From: Enterocloster bolteae
GTDB lineage: Bacteria; Bacillota; Clostridia; Lachnospirales; Lachnospiraceae
Length of the DNA stretch: 64,000 bases
Reading direction: 5' to 3'
Assembly (NCBI GenBank): GCA_021772025.1
Contig: JAETNT010000010.1
Location: 23,339 to 87,338 of the forward strand
Part shown: piece by piece, positions 42,999 to 50,923 of the stretch
Layout: each line of letters opens with the position of its first letter
How positions within the stretch are numbered: position 1 is the first letter of the stretch
The notes under the pieces: model-generated
What the model was told of the DNA's origin: nothing
The model's database searches: none
The model's input: the letters and a program-made list of their open reading frames with translations, nothing else
Made by a program: the position numbers and the translations under genes

Positions 42999-44009
42999 AT
43001 GACAAAGATTGACATTATTTCTGGTTTTTTAGGAGCCGGAAAGACGACATTTATTAAGAAGCTTTTGGAAGAAGCAATTGCCGGAGAACAGGTGGTTCTT
43101 ATAGAGAATGAATTCGGTGAAATCGGAATTGACGGAGGATTCTTAAAGGACTCCGGTATTGAGATCCGGGAGATGAATTCCGGTTGTATCTGCTGTTCTC
43201 TGGTAGGAGATTTCGGTGCATCTCTGGCGGAAGTTTTGAAAACCTACAAGCCGGATCGGGTAATTATTGAGCCTTCCGGCGTAGGCAAGCTTTCCGATGT
43301 GATGAAAGCAGTACGGGACGTATCTGCGGATATGGATGTAGTGCTTAACAGCGCCGTTACTATGGTAGACGCATCCAAGTGCAAAATGTATATGAAGAAT
43401 TTCGGCGAATTTTTCAACAATCAGATTGAAAATGCCGGAACCATTGTGCTGAGCCGGACAGATGTAGCAGATGAGAAAAAAGTAGAGAATGCTGTGGCAA
43501 TGATCCGGGAGCACAATGCCAAGGCATCCATTGTCACGACTCCTTGTACCCGCCTGACCGGTGTCCAGTTATTAGAGATTATTGAGAAGCCGGATGCTAT
43601 GATGGAAGAATTGATAAAGGAGGTGAAGGAGCACCATGATCACCACCATCATGATGATCATCACCACGACCATCACCACCACGGCGAAGGCTGTACCTGC
43701 GGCTGTCATGACCATGATCACCACGCCGATGAAGTATTTTCAAGTTGGGGGATGGAGACTATTGCTCCATGCAGCAGAGAGAAGCTGGAAACAATTCTGG
43801 AGGATTTATCCGAGACTACAGTTTACGGCGATGTGCTGAGAGCCAAGGGAATGCTTCCCACCGGAAATCCGGATCAGTGGCTGTACTTTGACCTGGTTCC
43901 GGAGGAGTATGAGATTCGGGAAGGGAATCCCGGATATACCGGCAAAGTATGTGTTATCGGAGCCCGCTTAAAGGAAGAGGAGTTAGACAAAGCATTTGGA
44001 AGAAGCTAA
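42999..44009 (+). CDS. CobW-family metal-chaperone GTPase with His-rich loop
   Basis: 336 residues. Walker A GFLGAGKTT (9-17), the family metal motif CICC in NSGCICCSLVG (about 63-66), and SRTD as the guanine motif. Residues about 210-242 form a histidine run with 17 His plus CTCGC, a likely zinc or other metal store. The C-terminal CobW_C domain follows (SWGMETIAPCSREKLETIL). Proteins of this type insert metal into targets or hold zinc during starvation. GGAGG precedes ATG 42999. Next gene is a second, unusual P-loop protein. Confidence 0.92.
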   Translation: MTKIDIISGFLGAGKTTFIKKLLEEAIAGEQVVLIENEFGEIGIDGGFLKDSGIEIREMNSGCICCSLVGDFGASLAEVLKTYKPDRVIIEPSGVGKLSDVMKAVRDVSADMDVVLNSAVTMVDASKCKMYMKNFGEFFNNQIENAGTIVLSRTDVADEKKVENAVAMIREHNAKASIVTTPCTRLTGVQLLEIIEKPDAMMEELIKEVKEHHDHHHHDDHHHDHHHHGEGCTCGCHDHDHHADEVFSSWGMETIAPCSREKLETILEDLSETTVYGDVLRAKGMLPTGNPDQWLYFDLVPEEYEIREGNPGYTGKVCVIGARLKEEELDKAFGRS

Positions 44010-44027
44010 GGATCAGGAGTTTTATAA

Positions 44028-44984
44028 ATGGGAAAAATGATTGAAGATGAGATAATGCCATTATTTCTTATCAACGGATTTCTGGAGGCCGGAAAGACCG
44101 GGTTCCTCCAGTTTACCATGCAGCAGGAATACTTTCAGACAGAGGGCCGCACCCTTCTCATTGTCTGTGAAGAAGGCGACACCGAGTATGACGAAAAGAT
44201 ATTAAAAAGCAGCCGCACAGACGTGGTTTATGTGGAGGATCAGTCCCAGTTGACTCCGGAGTTTTTAACGGATTTGGAGCTGATGCACAATCCGGAGCGG
44301 GTATTGATGGAATGGAATGGAATGTGGAACCAGGATGAGCTGCGCCTCCCGGGAGATTGGCAGGTGTACCAGCAAATTACCATTATTGACGGTTCTACAT
44401 TTGATCTGTATACGGCAAATATGAAGCCTCTTTTGGGGGCAATGGTGCAAAACAGCGAGCTGATTATCATGAACCGCTGCGACGGCATTTCTGATGAAAA
44501 ACTGACCGGATACCGCAGAGTCCTAAGGGCCATGAGCAGAAACAGCGAGATTGTGCTGGAGGATGAAAACGGGGAAATTGCCCAGGAACTGTTGGAGGAG
44601 GATCTGCCCTACGATCTTCAGAATCCGGTTATTGAGATAAAGCCGGAGCATTACGGCATCTGGTATATTGACTGTATGGACAATCCGGAGCGCTATGAAG
44701 GGAAAACCGTGAAGTTTACCGCTATGGTCTTAAAATCCGAAAACTTCCCAAAGAATTATTTTGTCCCGGGCCGTATGGCTATGACCTGCTGTGAGGCGGA
44801 TATGACCTTTTTAGGATTTATCTGTAAGTCCAGGGAAGCCAGACATTTGGAGACCCGCCAGTGGGTACAGGTTCAGGCCAAAGTAGCAAAGGAATATTGG
44901 CAGGATTACGGCGGTGAAGGCCCGGTTCTCTACGCGGAAAGTGTGGAGCCGGCAGAAGAAATTAGAGAGGTTGTACAATTTTAA
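44028..44984 (+). CDS. CobW-like P-loop protein fused to a YcgQ/TIGR03943-like domain
   Basis: 318 residues. N-terminal P-loop: GFLEAGKTG matches Walker A, and IIMNRCDG stands in the guanine-motif position. The CobW metal motif CxCC is absent. From about residue 215 the protein changes to DNPERYEGKTVKFTAMVLKS, then RMAMTCCEADMTFLGFICKS and RQWVQVQAKV, which closely resembles the C-terminal domain of YcgQ (TIGR03943/DUF1980) proteins that pair with a permease in metal homeostasis of Firmicutes. I read it as a fusion in which the second CobW domain has been replaced. Likely works with the upstream CobW protein; substrate metal unknown. ATG 44028; the ribosome site is weak (AGGAG at about 44012). 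Confidence 0.72.
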   Translation: MGKMIEDEIMPLFLINGFLEAGKTGFLQFTMQQEYFQTEGRTLLIVCEEGDTEYDEKILKSSRTDVVYVEDQSQLTPEFLTDLELMHNPERVLMEWNGMWNQDELRLPGDWQVYQQITIIDGSTFDLYTANMKPLLGAMVQNSELIIMNRCDGISDEKLTGYRRVLRAMSRNSEIVLEDENGEIAQELLEEDLPYDLQNPVIEIKPEHYGIWYIDCMDNPERYEGKTVKFTAMVLKSENFPKNYFVPGRMAMTCCEADMTFLGFICKSREARHLETRQWVQVQAKVAKEYWQDYGGEGPVLYAESVEPAEEIREVVQF

Positions 44985-45011
44985 ATTGAGAAAAAGGAGA
45001 GGTACAGAGTG

Positions 45012-46079
45012 ATGAAAAAGGCGGCATTGTGGCTTACGGCGGTTATTTTGAGCCTTGGAGTTTCCGGCTGTGACAGTGCAATTCCTGTCCCGGGACTGGG
45101 AATAGGGAAAGAAGCAGAAAAAGAAACAACAGAGAAAGAAACAACAGAGAAAGAAATAACAAGTGAAAAAGAAGAAGAGACAACAGAGGAAGAAACGGAA
45201 GCAGAAGAAGCTGACGATTATACAAAATATAACGCATATATCGATGTTAACAATATGATGTTAGACCGGCTGGACTTTGTTATCGGAAGCTATTTTGATG
45301 ACGTAGATTTCCAGGAAGAATTTACCCCCTATGAAGAGGATTACTGGTGCAATTCCTTGGGCGATTATTATATTGAGAAGATTGATGAGGCCTATGCCCT
45401 GGTGGACGAAAAGCCGGAATACCCGGGGCTGGATAAGGCTTACAAAGATCTTTACCCGGTTATGCGGGAGCTGATGGAGGATTTAGACGCGGTTCATGAG
45501 TATACGGACTTAAAGTCTTATCTGGATGACGATTATGCTAAGGGGAAAGAGCTTCACGCCTCAATTTGGAAAAATGTAAATCTTTATTTCTTCCTCAGCG
45601 ATACTTTTTATGAAGAGATGAATGAGGTTGCAGATGAACAGAGAGCGATAGATTTGGCTGCGTATAAAGAAGCAGGATATATGGCTCATTACTATTCCAT
45701 GAAAGTGCTTATAACGGCTCAGGAAATCCAGTCTGCTATCTATGATCAGGGGGTAACGGATGAAAACATTATTGAGCTGGATATTGAAGCCCTGAGGCCT
45801 TTATACAATCAATTTGTAGAAGAAGTGGAAACGTGTCTGAACTATTTTAACGATAAGGATCAGCTGGCAAAGGAAGAGTACTACGGTATCACAAGCATCT
45901 ATACCGGTGCCCTTAAAGATACCAAGGTATCTTTAACCGAGCTGTTTAAGAGAGTAGAGGAGCAGAGGCCTTTAAGCGATATAGACTGGATGACTCACGA
46001 ATCTATCCCAAGAACGGGTACTATCAGAGAGTTTGAAAGTGAGCTAAGCGATTTGATTGATGAGTATAACCGGTTGTAA
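45012..46079 (+). CDS. DUF3829 lipoprotein
   Basis: About 355 residues. Lipoprotein signal with lipobox LGVSGC (Cys near residue 20). A low-complexity spacer of Glu, Lys and Thr follows, partly built of a tandem repeat KETTEKETTEKEI. The rest is a helical DUF3829-type domain (from DDYTKYNAYIDVNNMMLDRL). Function of DUF3829 is unknown. AAGGAGAGG lies 9 nt before ATG 45012; a GTG at 45009 is an alternative start. Downstream is a strong bidirectional terminator. Confidence 0.85.
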   Translation: MKKAALWLTAVILSLGVSGCDSAIPVPGLGIGKEAEKETTEKETTEKEITSEKEEETTEEETEAEEADDYTKYNAYIDVNNMMLDRLDFVIGSYFDDVDFQEEFTPYEEDYWCNSLGDYYIEKIDEAYALVDEKPEYPGLDKAYKDLYPVMRELMEDLDAVHEYTDLKSYLDDDYAKGKELHASIWKNVNLYFFLSDTFYEEMNEVADEQRAIDLAAYKEAGYMAHYYSMKVLITAQEIQSAIYDQGVTDENIIELDIEALRPLYNQFVEEVETCLNYFNDKDQLAKEEYYGITSIYTGALKDTKVSLTELFKRVEEQRPLSDIDWMTHESIPRTGTIREFESELSDLIDEYNRL

Positions 46080-46088
46080 AAGACAACG

Positions 46089-46136
46089 AGGCACAAAAAA
46101 TGGGTTGTTCGGATGAACAGCCCATTTTTTGTGCCT
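46089..46136 (+). terminator. very strong bidirectional terminator
   Basis: A 22-bp stem, from AGGCACAAAAAATGGG at 46089 to the matching arm ending 46136, with one wobble pair and a 4-nt loop, carrying A and T runs inside the stem. It serves the DUF3829 gene and the convergent deacetylase gene. Confidence 0.93.
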
Positions 46137-47620
46137 TAATTCCATTCTACCGGTGTAGGTCTCGCGGAATCAAATACATCTTCAGCGCGGAACAAATCAT
46201 CTAATTTCCGCTTGCCGGTATCACTTCCGGCTTCGATATCCTTCCACATCCGATAGCCGTCCAGATTGCGGCGGCCCTGCCGGAGATGATCCGTCCCGAA
46301 CTGAACCCAATACTGGTTGGAGTCCACATTGCAGAAATATCGGAACCCTAAAGAGTGAAGATACCGGAAACGTTCATTTTCCTGAGTATAAGGATGCCAG
46401 TCGCTGATATCACTCCCAAAGGGGAAGAGGATAATATCGGTTGGGCCAATGAGGCTTTCCACACGAGCTTCCCATTTATCAGAATCCAGCTTAAAATCTC
46501 CATAATCAATGGAACCCAAATCTCTGTGTCCCCAGCTGTGGGAGGCCAGCTCCCAGCCGTTGTCCCTGAGGCACTGGGCAACTTCTGCGGCCGACTGCTT
46601 ATCTGCTTCAAAATTAGGGTTGGTGTCCCGGTAAGAGTCGTCTGTACGGTATCCCAGGATGCCGTTATAGCCGGTAAAGGCAATGACCGCCCTGGCTCCT
46701 TTATAAGAGAAATCCGGATGCTCCCGGATAAAATCCTCCAGGATAGGAATCAGATCATAAGAACCTACGGAAACAGTACCGTCATCCATTTTCATTTCGC
46801 AGGTAGGTTTGCCATCTTCTCCGATAATAATCCGGGTGGCAAATCCATCGCCGTCCATATACTCGTAATAACACACATCGTCCTGAGACATGACAAAAGG
46901 CTTTTTCCCTTCAGGAAGGAGGATAGATCCCTTTTTCATCACGGTCTGCCCGCTTTCGTCTGTAGTTTCATAAGCCATATCGTGAAGGCGGACCAGAACA
47001 AAGCCGCGATTATACATTTCATTAAGGATTTTTAAAAATTCATCCTTGGTGGTCATAACGGAATTGTAGCCTTTAGACTGACCGTCTCCGTCAAAAGCTT
47101 TTGACGTATCCATCACCAAGGAGTGAAAAAACACATGGGTAACCTGGGTGAGATCCGCTTCTACCAGAGAAGCTTTTATTGCCTCATATCCGGCTACAGC
47201 ATCCAGAACTTCCTGAGAACCGGCACATTCCGGATTTCCTGTAAGCAGAGCAATGGCCCCGTCATAATCGTATCCGGCAGCCAGACGTTCCGCCTGGGCC
47301 AGAAGGGCGCTTAACTCGTCGTTTTCCAGAGAATTTTCTTCCTGGAGAGTTTGACCGGTTTCCGGGGGGATCGTCCCATTCTCCGGATTTTCCGGCGGGC
47401 TGGGCTCAGAGGGAGAAGAGAGGGTATCCGCCGGATTGGCCCATGTGACTCCATAGCTTTTTGCAAATTTAAAAATAAAAAATCCTCCTACGCCGATTAG
47501 TAAAACAATAAATAAAAAGACGAAAATCTGAACCAGATTTTGAAACACGCGCCTGCGCCGCTTACGGCTTCGGCGGCTTCTCAAAATAGTTTCGTAATTA
47601 GGGTCACTTATATAACTCAT
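46136..47620 (-). CDS. membrane-anchored polysaccharide deacetylase family protein
   Basis: 494 residues on the minus strand. A short cytoplasmic Arg-rich N-terminus precedes one membrane helix (LVQIFVFLFIVLLIGVGGFF, about 27-46), a Pro/Ser/Glu linker, and an extracellular domain. The NodB-like fold is recognised from VMSQDDVCYY (first acidic pair) and ELASHSWGHRDLGS (His-x-x-x-His), followed by ILFPFGSDISDWH. It probably deacetylates a wall or surface glycan, but the segment between the motifs is longer than in simple deacetylases. ATG 47620 follows ACAGGAG. Confidence 0.86.
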   Translation of the reverse strand: MSYISDPNYETILRSRRSRKRRRRVFQNLVQIFVFLFIVLLIGVGGFFIFKFAKSYGVTWANPADTLSSPSEPSPPENPENGTIPPETGQTLQEENSLENDELSALLAQAERLAAGYDYDGAIALLTGNPECAGSQEVLDAVAGYEAIKASLVEADLTQVTHVFFHSLVMDTSKAFDGDGQSKGYNSVMTTKDEFLKILNEMYNRGFVLVRLHDMAYETTDESGQTVMKKGSILLPEGKKPFVMSQDDVCYYEYMDGDGFATRIIIGEDGKPTCEMKMDDGTVSVGSYDLIPILEDFIREHPDFSYKGARAVIAFTGYNGILGYRTDDSYRDTNPNFEADKQSAAEVAQCLRDNGWELASHSWGHRDLGSIDYGDFKLDSDKWEARVESLIGPTDIILFPFGSDISDWHPYTQENERFRYLHSLGFRYFCNVDSNQYWVQFGTDHLRQGRRNLDGYRMWKDIEAGSDTGKRKLDDLFRAEDVFDSARPTPVEWN

Positions 47621-47751
47621 AAACACTCCTGTGCATTTTTAATAAATGATTTCTTAAATTTTTTCTATTGAACGGCCCTGTCCCGCTCATGACTTTCCTG
47701 GACATGATACCATATTCGCTAAGCTGGTGAAGGATCTCCTTCAGTGTCTAC

Positions 47752-47791
47752 ATTATACCACAAAATGGGCATGAATGGTATAAAATTGTGG
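47752..47791. promoter_or_regulatory. divergent promoter/operator between deacetylase and HIT genes
   Basis: An 8-bp perfect inverted repeat, TTATACCA (47753-47760) and TGGTATAA (47776-47783), overlaps the -10-like TATAAT on the minus strand; CCACAA (47758-47763) and TTGTGG (47786-47791) form a second nested repeat. In the 327-bp gap 47621-47947 I see this element, the HIT promoter and nothing else. Confidence 0.45.
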
Positions 47792-47838
47792 AGGAATTTT
47801 TTGGAGGGAGATTTCTATTGCGGCAGGTACGGTTTTAG

Positions 47839-47867
47839 TTGAATTTGATAAAGTATGATGGTATCCT
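47839..47867 (+). promoter_or_regulatory. promoter of the HIT gene
   Basis: -35 TTGAAT (47839-47844), 17-bp spacer, -10 TATCCT (47862-47867). Confidence 0.5.
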
Positions 47868-47947
47868 AATAGAAAGAGCCTTGGGAATCAATAGCCTTTT
47901 TGGAATACGGGCGGTTCCGGATAAAAACAGAAAAAGGAGAAGAAAAC

Positions 47948-48376
47948 ATGAGTGAAGCAAAAGACACAAGCTGTGCATATTGCATGAAAGGGGAACTGGT
48001 GGCTAAGTTTGGCTATCCCATTTGCGAGATGAAGACGGGATATTTGTACTTGTTTAAAGAGCAGAGCAAAAAGGGCAGGGTAATTCTGGCCCACCGCAGA
48101 CATGTAAGCGAGCTGATTGAACTTACAGATGAAGAGAGAAATGATTACTTTGCGGAGATTGCCCAGGTTGCCAGAGCTCTCCATAAAGTATACTGCCCGG
48201 ATAAAATAAACTACGGCGCTTACGGTGATACGGGACATCACCTTCATTTCCACTTAGTACCCAAATATAATGGAGGGGATGAATGGGGCGGTGTGTTCCA
48301 GATGAATCCGGAAAAGGTTTTCCTTACGGATGAAGAATATGAGAAAATGGCTGCAGAGATTCGCGCTGCACTGTAA
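47948..48376 (+). CDS. HIT family nucleotide hydrolase/transferase
   Basis: 142 residues. The histidine triad is in GHHLHFHLVPKY (H-x-H-x-H pattern, catalytic His in the middle). An N-terminal pair CAYC and a later Cys suggest a zinc-carrying HIT protein. Substrates of the family are nucleoside phosphoramidates or dinucleotides. AAGGAG precedes ATG 47948; an upstream in-frame start at 47900 has no ribosome site. Confidence 0.93.
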   Translation: MSEAKDTSCAYCMKGELVAKFGYPICEMKTGYLYLFKEQSKKGRVILAHRRHVSELIELTDEERNDYFAEIAQVARALHKVYCPDKINYGAYGDTGHHLHFHLVPKYNGGDEWGGVFQMNPEKVFLTDEEYEKMAAEIRAAL

Positions 48377-48383
48377 TCAATCG

Positions 48384-48421
48384 GGCCGGATACCGGGATG
48401 TTAAGGGTGTCCGGCCTTTTT
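48384..48421 (+). terminator. terminator of the HIT gene
   Basis: GGCCGGATACC (48384-48394) pairs with GGTGTCCGGCC (48406-48416) with one wobble, followed by five T/A. Confidence 0.9.
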
Positions 48422-48509
48422 AGGTCTGTCCGGCGGTGCATTTTCCCGCATAATTAAAATACTTTCCACGTATATTGGAAAATAAGAGACTGGGAAGGTA
48501 TGTAAGATT

Positions 48510-49814
48510 ATGAAACAAGGGTATGGAAAGCAGGCATGCGCCTTTTTGCTGGCGGCGGCCCTTAGCCTGACTCCGGTTATGGAAACCCGTTCCTGTGCAG
48601 AGGAAGTCATAGGCATTCCGGGAACAGAAGCGGTTTTAGTCAATGCCGGCGGGGAGGCGGTAGCGGTAGCGGCTCCTTCTGTCTGCCTGATGGAGGCGTC
48701 TACCGGACAGGTTATTTTTGAAAAAAATGCAGATAAGCAGAGGAGTCCGGCCAGCATAACGAAAATTATGACCTTGATATTGATTTTTGACGCCCTTGCC
48801 CAGGGAAATATTAAAATGGACGATCAGGTAGTGACCAGCGCTTATGCAAAGTCCATGGGGGGCTCCCAGGTTTTTTTGGAAGAGGGGGAAGTCCAGACAG
48901 TAGAAACCCTGATAAAATGTATTGTAGTGGCCTCCGGCAATGATGCCAGCGTGGCAATGGCGGAATATATAGCCGGAAGCGAAGAGGCTTTTGTCCAGAT
49001 GATGAATGAAAGGGCTGCAGGGCTGGGGATGTCCGGAACCCATTTTGAGGATTGCTGCGGATTGACGGAGAGCGCCTCCCATTTCACTACTGCCCGGGAT
49101 ATTGCCATTATGTCAAGAGAACTAATTAACCAATATCCTCAAATCCATAATTACTCCACTATCTGGATGGAAAATATTACCCATGTTACCAATAAGGGCA
49201 CGAAGGAATTCGGGCTGGCAAACACTAACAAGCTGTTAAAAATGCCAACAAATTTCCGTACTACCGGTCTGAAAACCGGCTCTACTTCTCTGGCCAAATA
49301 TTGTCTATCCGCTACTGCGGAAAAAGATGGAGTCCGCCTCATTGCGGCTATTATGGCGGCTCCGGATTATAAGGCACGCTTTCAGGACGCAGTGACACTT
49401 TTAAATTATGGGTATGCAGTCTGCCGGTTATATGAAGATTCCGAGAAGCTTCCGCTTCCTCAGATGACGGTAAAAAACGGCGTGGAAGATTCGGTGCCGC
49501 TTGCTTATGACGGAATATTTTCTTACCTGAGTATGAAAGGGGAGGATTTGAGCGCAGTCCAGAAAGAATTAGTTTTAGAAGAATTTTTGACGGCGCCTAT
49601 TGAGCCGGGAATGAAAGCCGGAGTTATTTCTTACTCTTTAAACGGGCAAAAGCTGGGAGAACTTCCGATTATCACTGACGGAAGCGTAGGAGAAGCCGGA
49701 TATACAGACTATTTAAAGGATTTATTGCATAGATGGCTGCTGTCATCAAGAAAGGGGCCGGATGACGGCTTACAGCCCTCTGCGGAAGAAATCGCAAAAT
49801 CCACAGGTATATGA
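48510..49814 (+). CDS. D-alanyl-D-alanine carboxypeptidase (DacF/PBP5-like)
   Basis: 434 residues. Signal peptide (first ~31 residues, ending in CAEE region), then peptidase S11 domain: Ser82-x-x-Lys85 in SPASITKIMTL, SGN in VASGNDASVAM, and Lys255-Thr-Gly in GLKTGSTS. A PBP5_C-like beta domain follows (about 310-400), and the C-terminus has an amphipathic or basic stretch. Trims the terminal D-Ala of wall peptides; the DacF-like sporulation form is one option. Start ATG 48510 follows GGAAGG. Confidence 0.94.
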   Translation: MKQGYGKQACAFLLAAALSLTPVMETRSCAEEVIGIPGTEAVLVNAGGEAVAVAAPSVCLMEASTGQVIFEKNADKQRSPASITKIMTLILIFDALAQGNIKMDDQVVTSAYAKSMGGSQVFLEEGEVQTVETLIKCIVVASGNDASVAMAEYIAGSEEAFVQMMNERAAGLGMSGTHFEDCCGLTESASHFTTARDIAIMSRELINQYPQIHNYSTIWMENITHVTNKGTKEFGLANTNKLLKMPTNFRTTGLKTGSTSLAKYCLSATAEKDGVRLIAAIMAAPDYKARFQDAVTLLNYGYAVCRLYEDSEKLPLPQMTVKNGVEDSVPLAYDGIFSYLSMKGEDLSAVQKELVLEEFLTAPIEPGMKAGVISYSLNGQKLGELPIITDGSVGEAGYTDYLKDLLHRWLLSSRKGPDDGLQPSAEEIAKSTGI

Positions 49815-49849
49815 TAAGATGGCCGTAATAAATACGAAGGAGAACGATT

Positions 49850-50701
49850 ATGAAGAGAAAACTGGAGGCGCTTGCGGTTAAATTCCTTCAAAATGAGGAA
49901 TATTGGCTGAAGATCAGAAAGGCCGGAATTTTCCGCTTTCTGGAGGAATACCGTTTCCGCCAGCATAGCCATGAGGAATATGAAATCAATTATATCAGTT
50001 CAGGACAGGCGATGATGGAGATTGAAGGACAGGAAATAACCATCCATCAGGGACAGTGCGTGGTAATTTTACCTCACAAAAAGCATTCTTTTCGGGTAAT
50101 AGCCAAAGGGGGATGTAAACTAACCCAATTGGAAATGAGTTTGAGAATGAAAAATCAGGACGAAGAGTTTATGATGAAAGGCGGAACGATCCAAAACTAT
50201 TATATTATTAAAAATTGCGAAGAAATTGCACCGATGATTGAACGAATTGCAAGGCTTTACCGAAAAGAAGAGACGGAACACAACGAATTCCTGCTGAAAA
50301 TTTCAGCGGTAGAAATGATGATCACTTTGAATTATTATATTAATCAAAAAGATGCGTCTTATTCATTTCATGCTGCCGCAAAGGTGAAAAAGGCAGTTTC
50401 GTATATTCAGGAACATTTTAATGAAGCCATTGATTTGGAGCAGGTGGCGCAGCAGGCGGGGATCAGTTCCAGATATTTGCGAAAATATTTTTCGGAAATT
50501 ATGGGCAAAACTTGTATCCAATATATTACAGATTTGAGAATGGAAAAGGCAAAGCACTTGCTGTGGGAGACCAATAAGGGCATATTGGAGATAGCTATCG
50601 AGACTGGTTATGAAAATGCACAGTATTTTAGCCGTGTATTCAGAAAATCAGAAGGAATGACGCCAAAAAAGTATAGAATGCAGTGGAAAGAGGAGAGCTG
50701 A
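49850..50701 (+). CDS. AraC family transcriptional regulator (cupin sensor)
   Basis: 283 residues. N-terminal cupin-type sensor (YRFRQHSHEEYEINYISSGQ...ITIHQGQCVVILPHKKHSF) and C-terminal double HTH of AraC type (about 180-280): IDLEQVAQQAGISSRYLRKYF and EIAIETGYENAQYFSRVFRKSEGMTPKKYR. Sensor domains of this kind often bind a sugar. It sits directly upstream of the sugar ABC importer operon and is the best candidate to activate it, and also the operon at 59830, whose promoter has the same architecture. AAGGAG precedes the ATG. Confidence 0.94.
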   Translation: MKRKLEALAVKFLQNEEYWLKIRKAGIFRFLEEYRFRQHSHEEYEINYISSGQAMMEIEGQEITIHQGQCVVILPHKKHSFRVIAKGGCKLTQLEMSLRMKNQDEEFMMKGGTIQNYYIIKNCEEIAPMIERIARLYRKEETEHNEFLLKISAVEMMITLNYYINQKDASYSFHAAAKVKKAVSYIQEHFNEAIDLEQVAQQAGISSRYLRKYFSEIMGKTCIQYITDLRMEKAKHLLWETNKGILEIAIETGYENAQYFSRVFRKSEGMTPKKYRMQWKEES

Positions 50702-50720
50702 CCGGAGGGCCGGCTCTTTT
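50694..50720 (+). terminator. terminator overlapping the AraC stop codon
   Basis: AGAGCTGACC (50694-50703) pairs with GGCCGGCTCT (50708-50717) with one wobble and one mismatch, followed by four T. It isolates the AraC gene from the importer operon. Confidence 0.75.
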
Positions 50721-50722
50721 CA

Positions 50723-50796
50723 GTTCCGAAAAGTTCAATAAAATATGTTTAGATTTCCAATTATTGAAAGAAAGATAATTGCACAAAATATATAAT
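50723..50796 (+). promoter_or_regulatory. activator-dependent promoter of the sugar ABC importer
   Basis: GTTCCGAAAAGT (50723-50734) holds a TTCC at 50724 and a second TTCC lies at 50755 (exactly 31 bp later). The -10 TATAAT is at 50791-50796, exactly 36 bp after the second TTCC. There is no TTGACA at the proper distance. The same layout, base for base in spacing, is seen at 59703-59776. The leader to the importer ATG is about 120 nt. Distances of about three helical turns between TTCC half-sites fit an AraC-type activator. Confidence 0.78.
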
Positions 50797-50923
50797 AAAA
50801 ATATCAATAAAGAGAAAAAATGGCAAAAAATCACAATGAATAGTAGGTTTTTGACAATGAAAATGTGCAAAAAATCAGCTATATTGTATGAAAAGGCAGG
50901 TAGGTAAGAAAGGGGGATAAAAC

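Noticed and set aside
43636..43839. 67-residue frame of Met, Ile and Thr over the His-run DNA
   Set aside because: It is an off-frame reading of the CAY-codon run of the CobW gene and has no start site support.
50851..50885. TTGACA upstream of the importer gene with TATATT further on
   Set aside because: The spacing is 23 bp, too long for a sigma-A promoter. The TATAAT at 50791 with its matched twin at 59771 is better supported.
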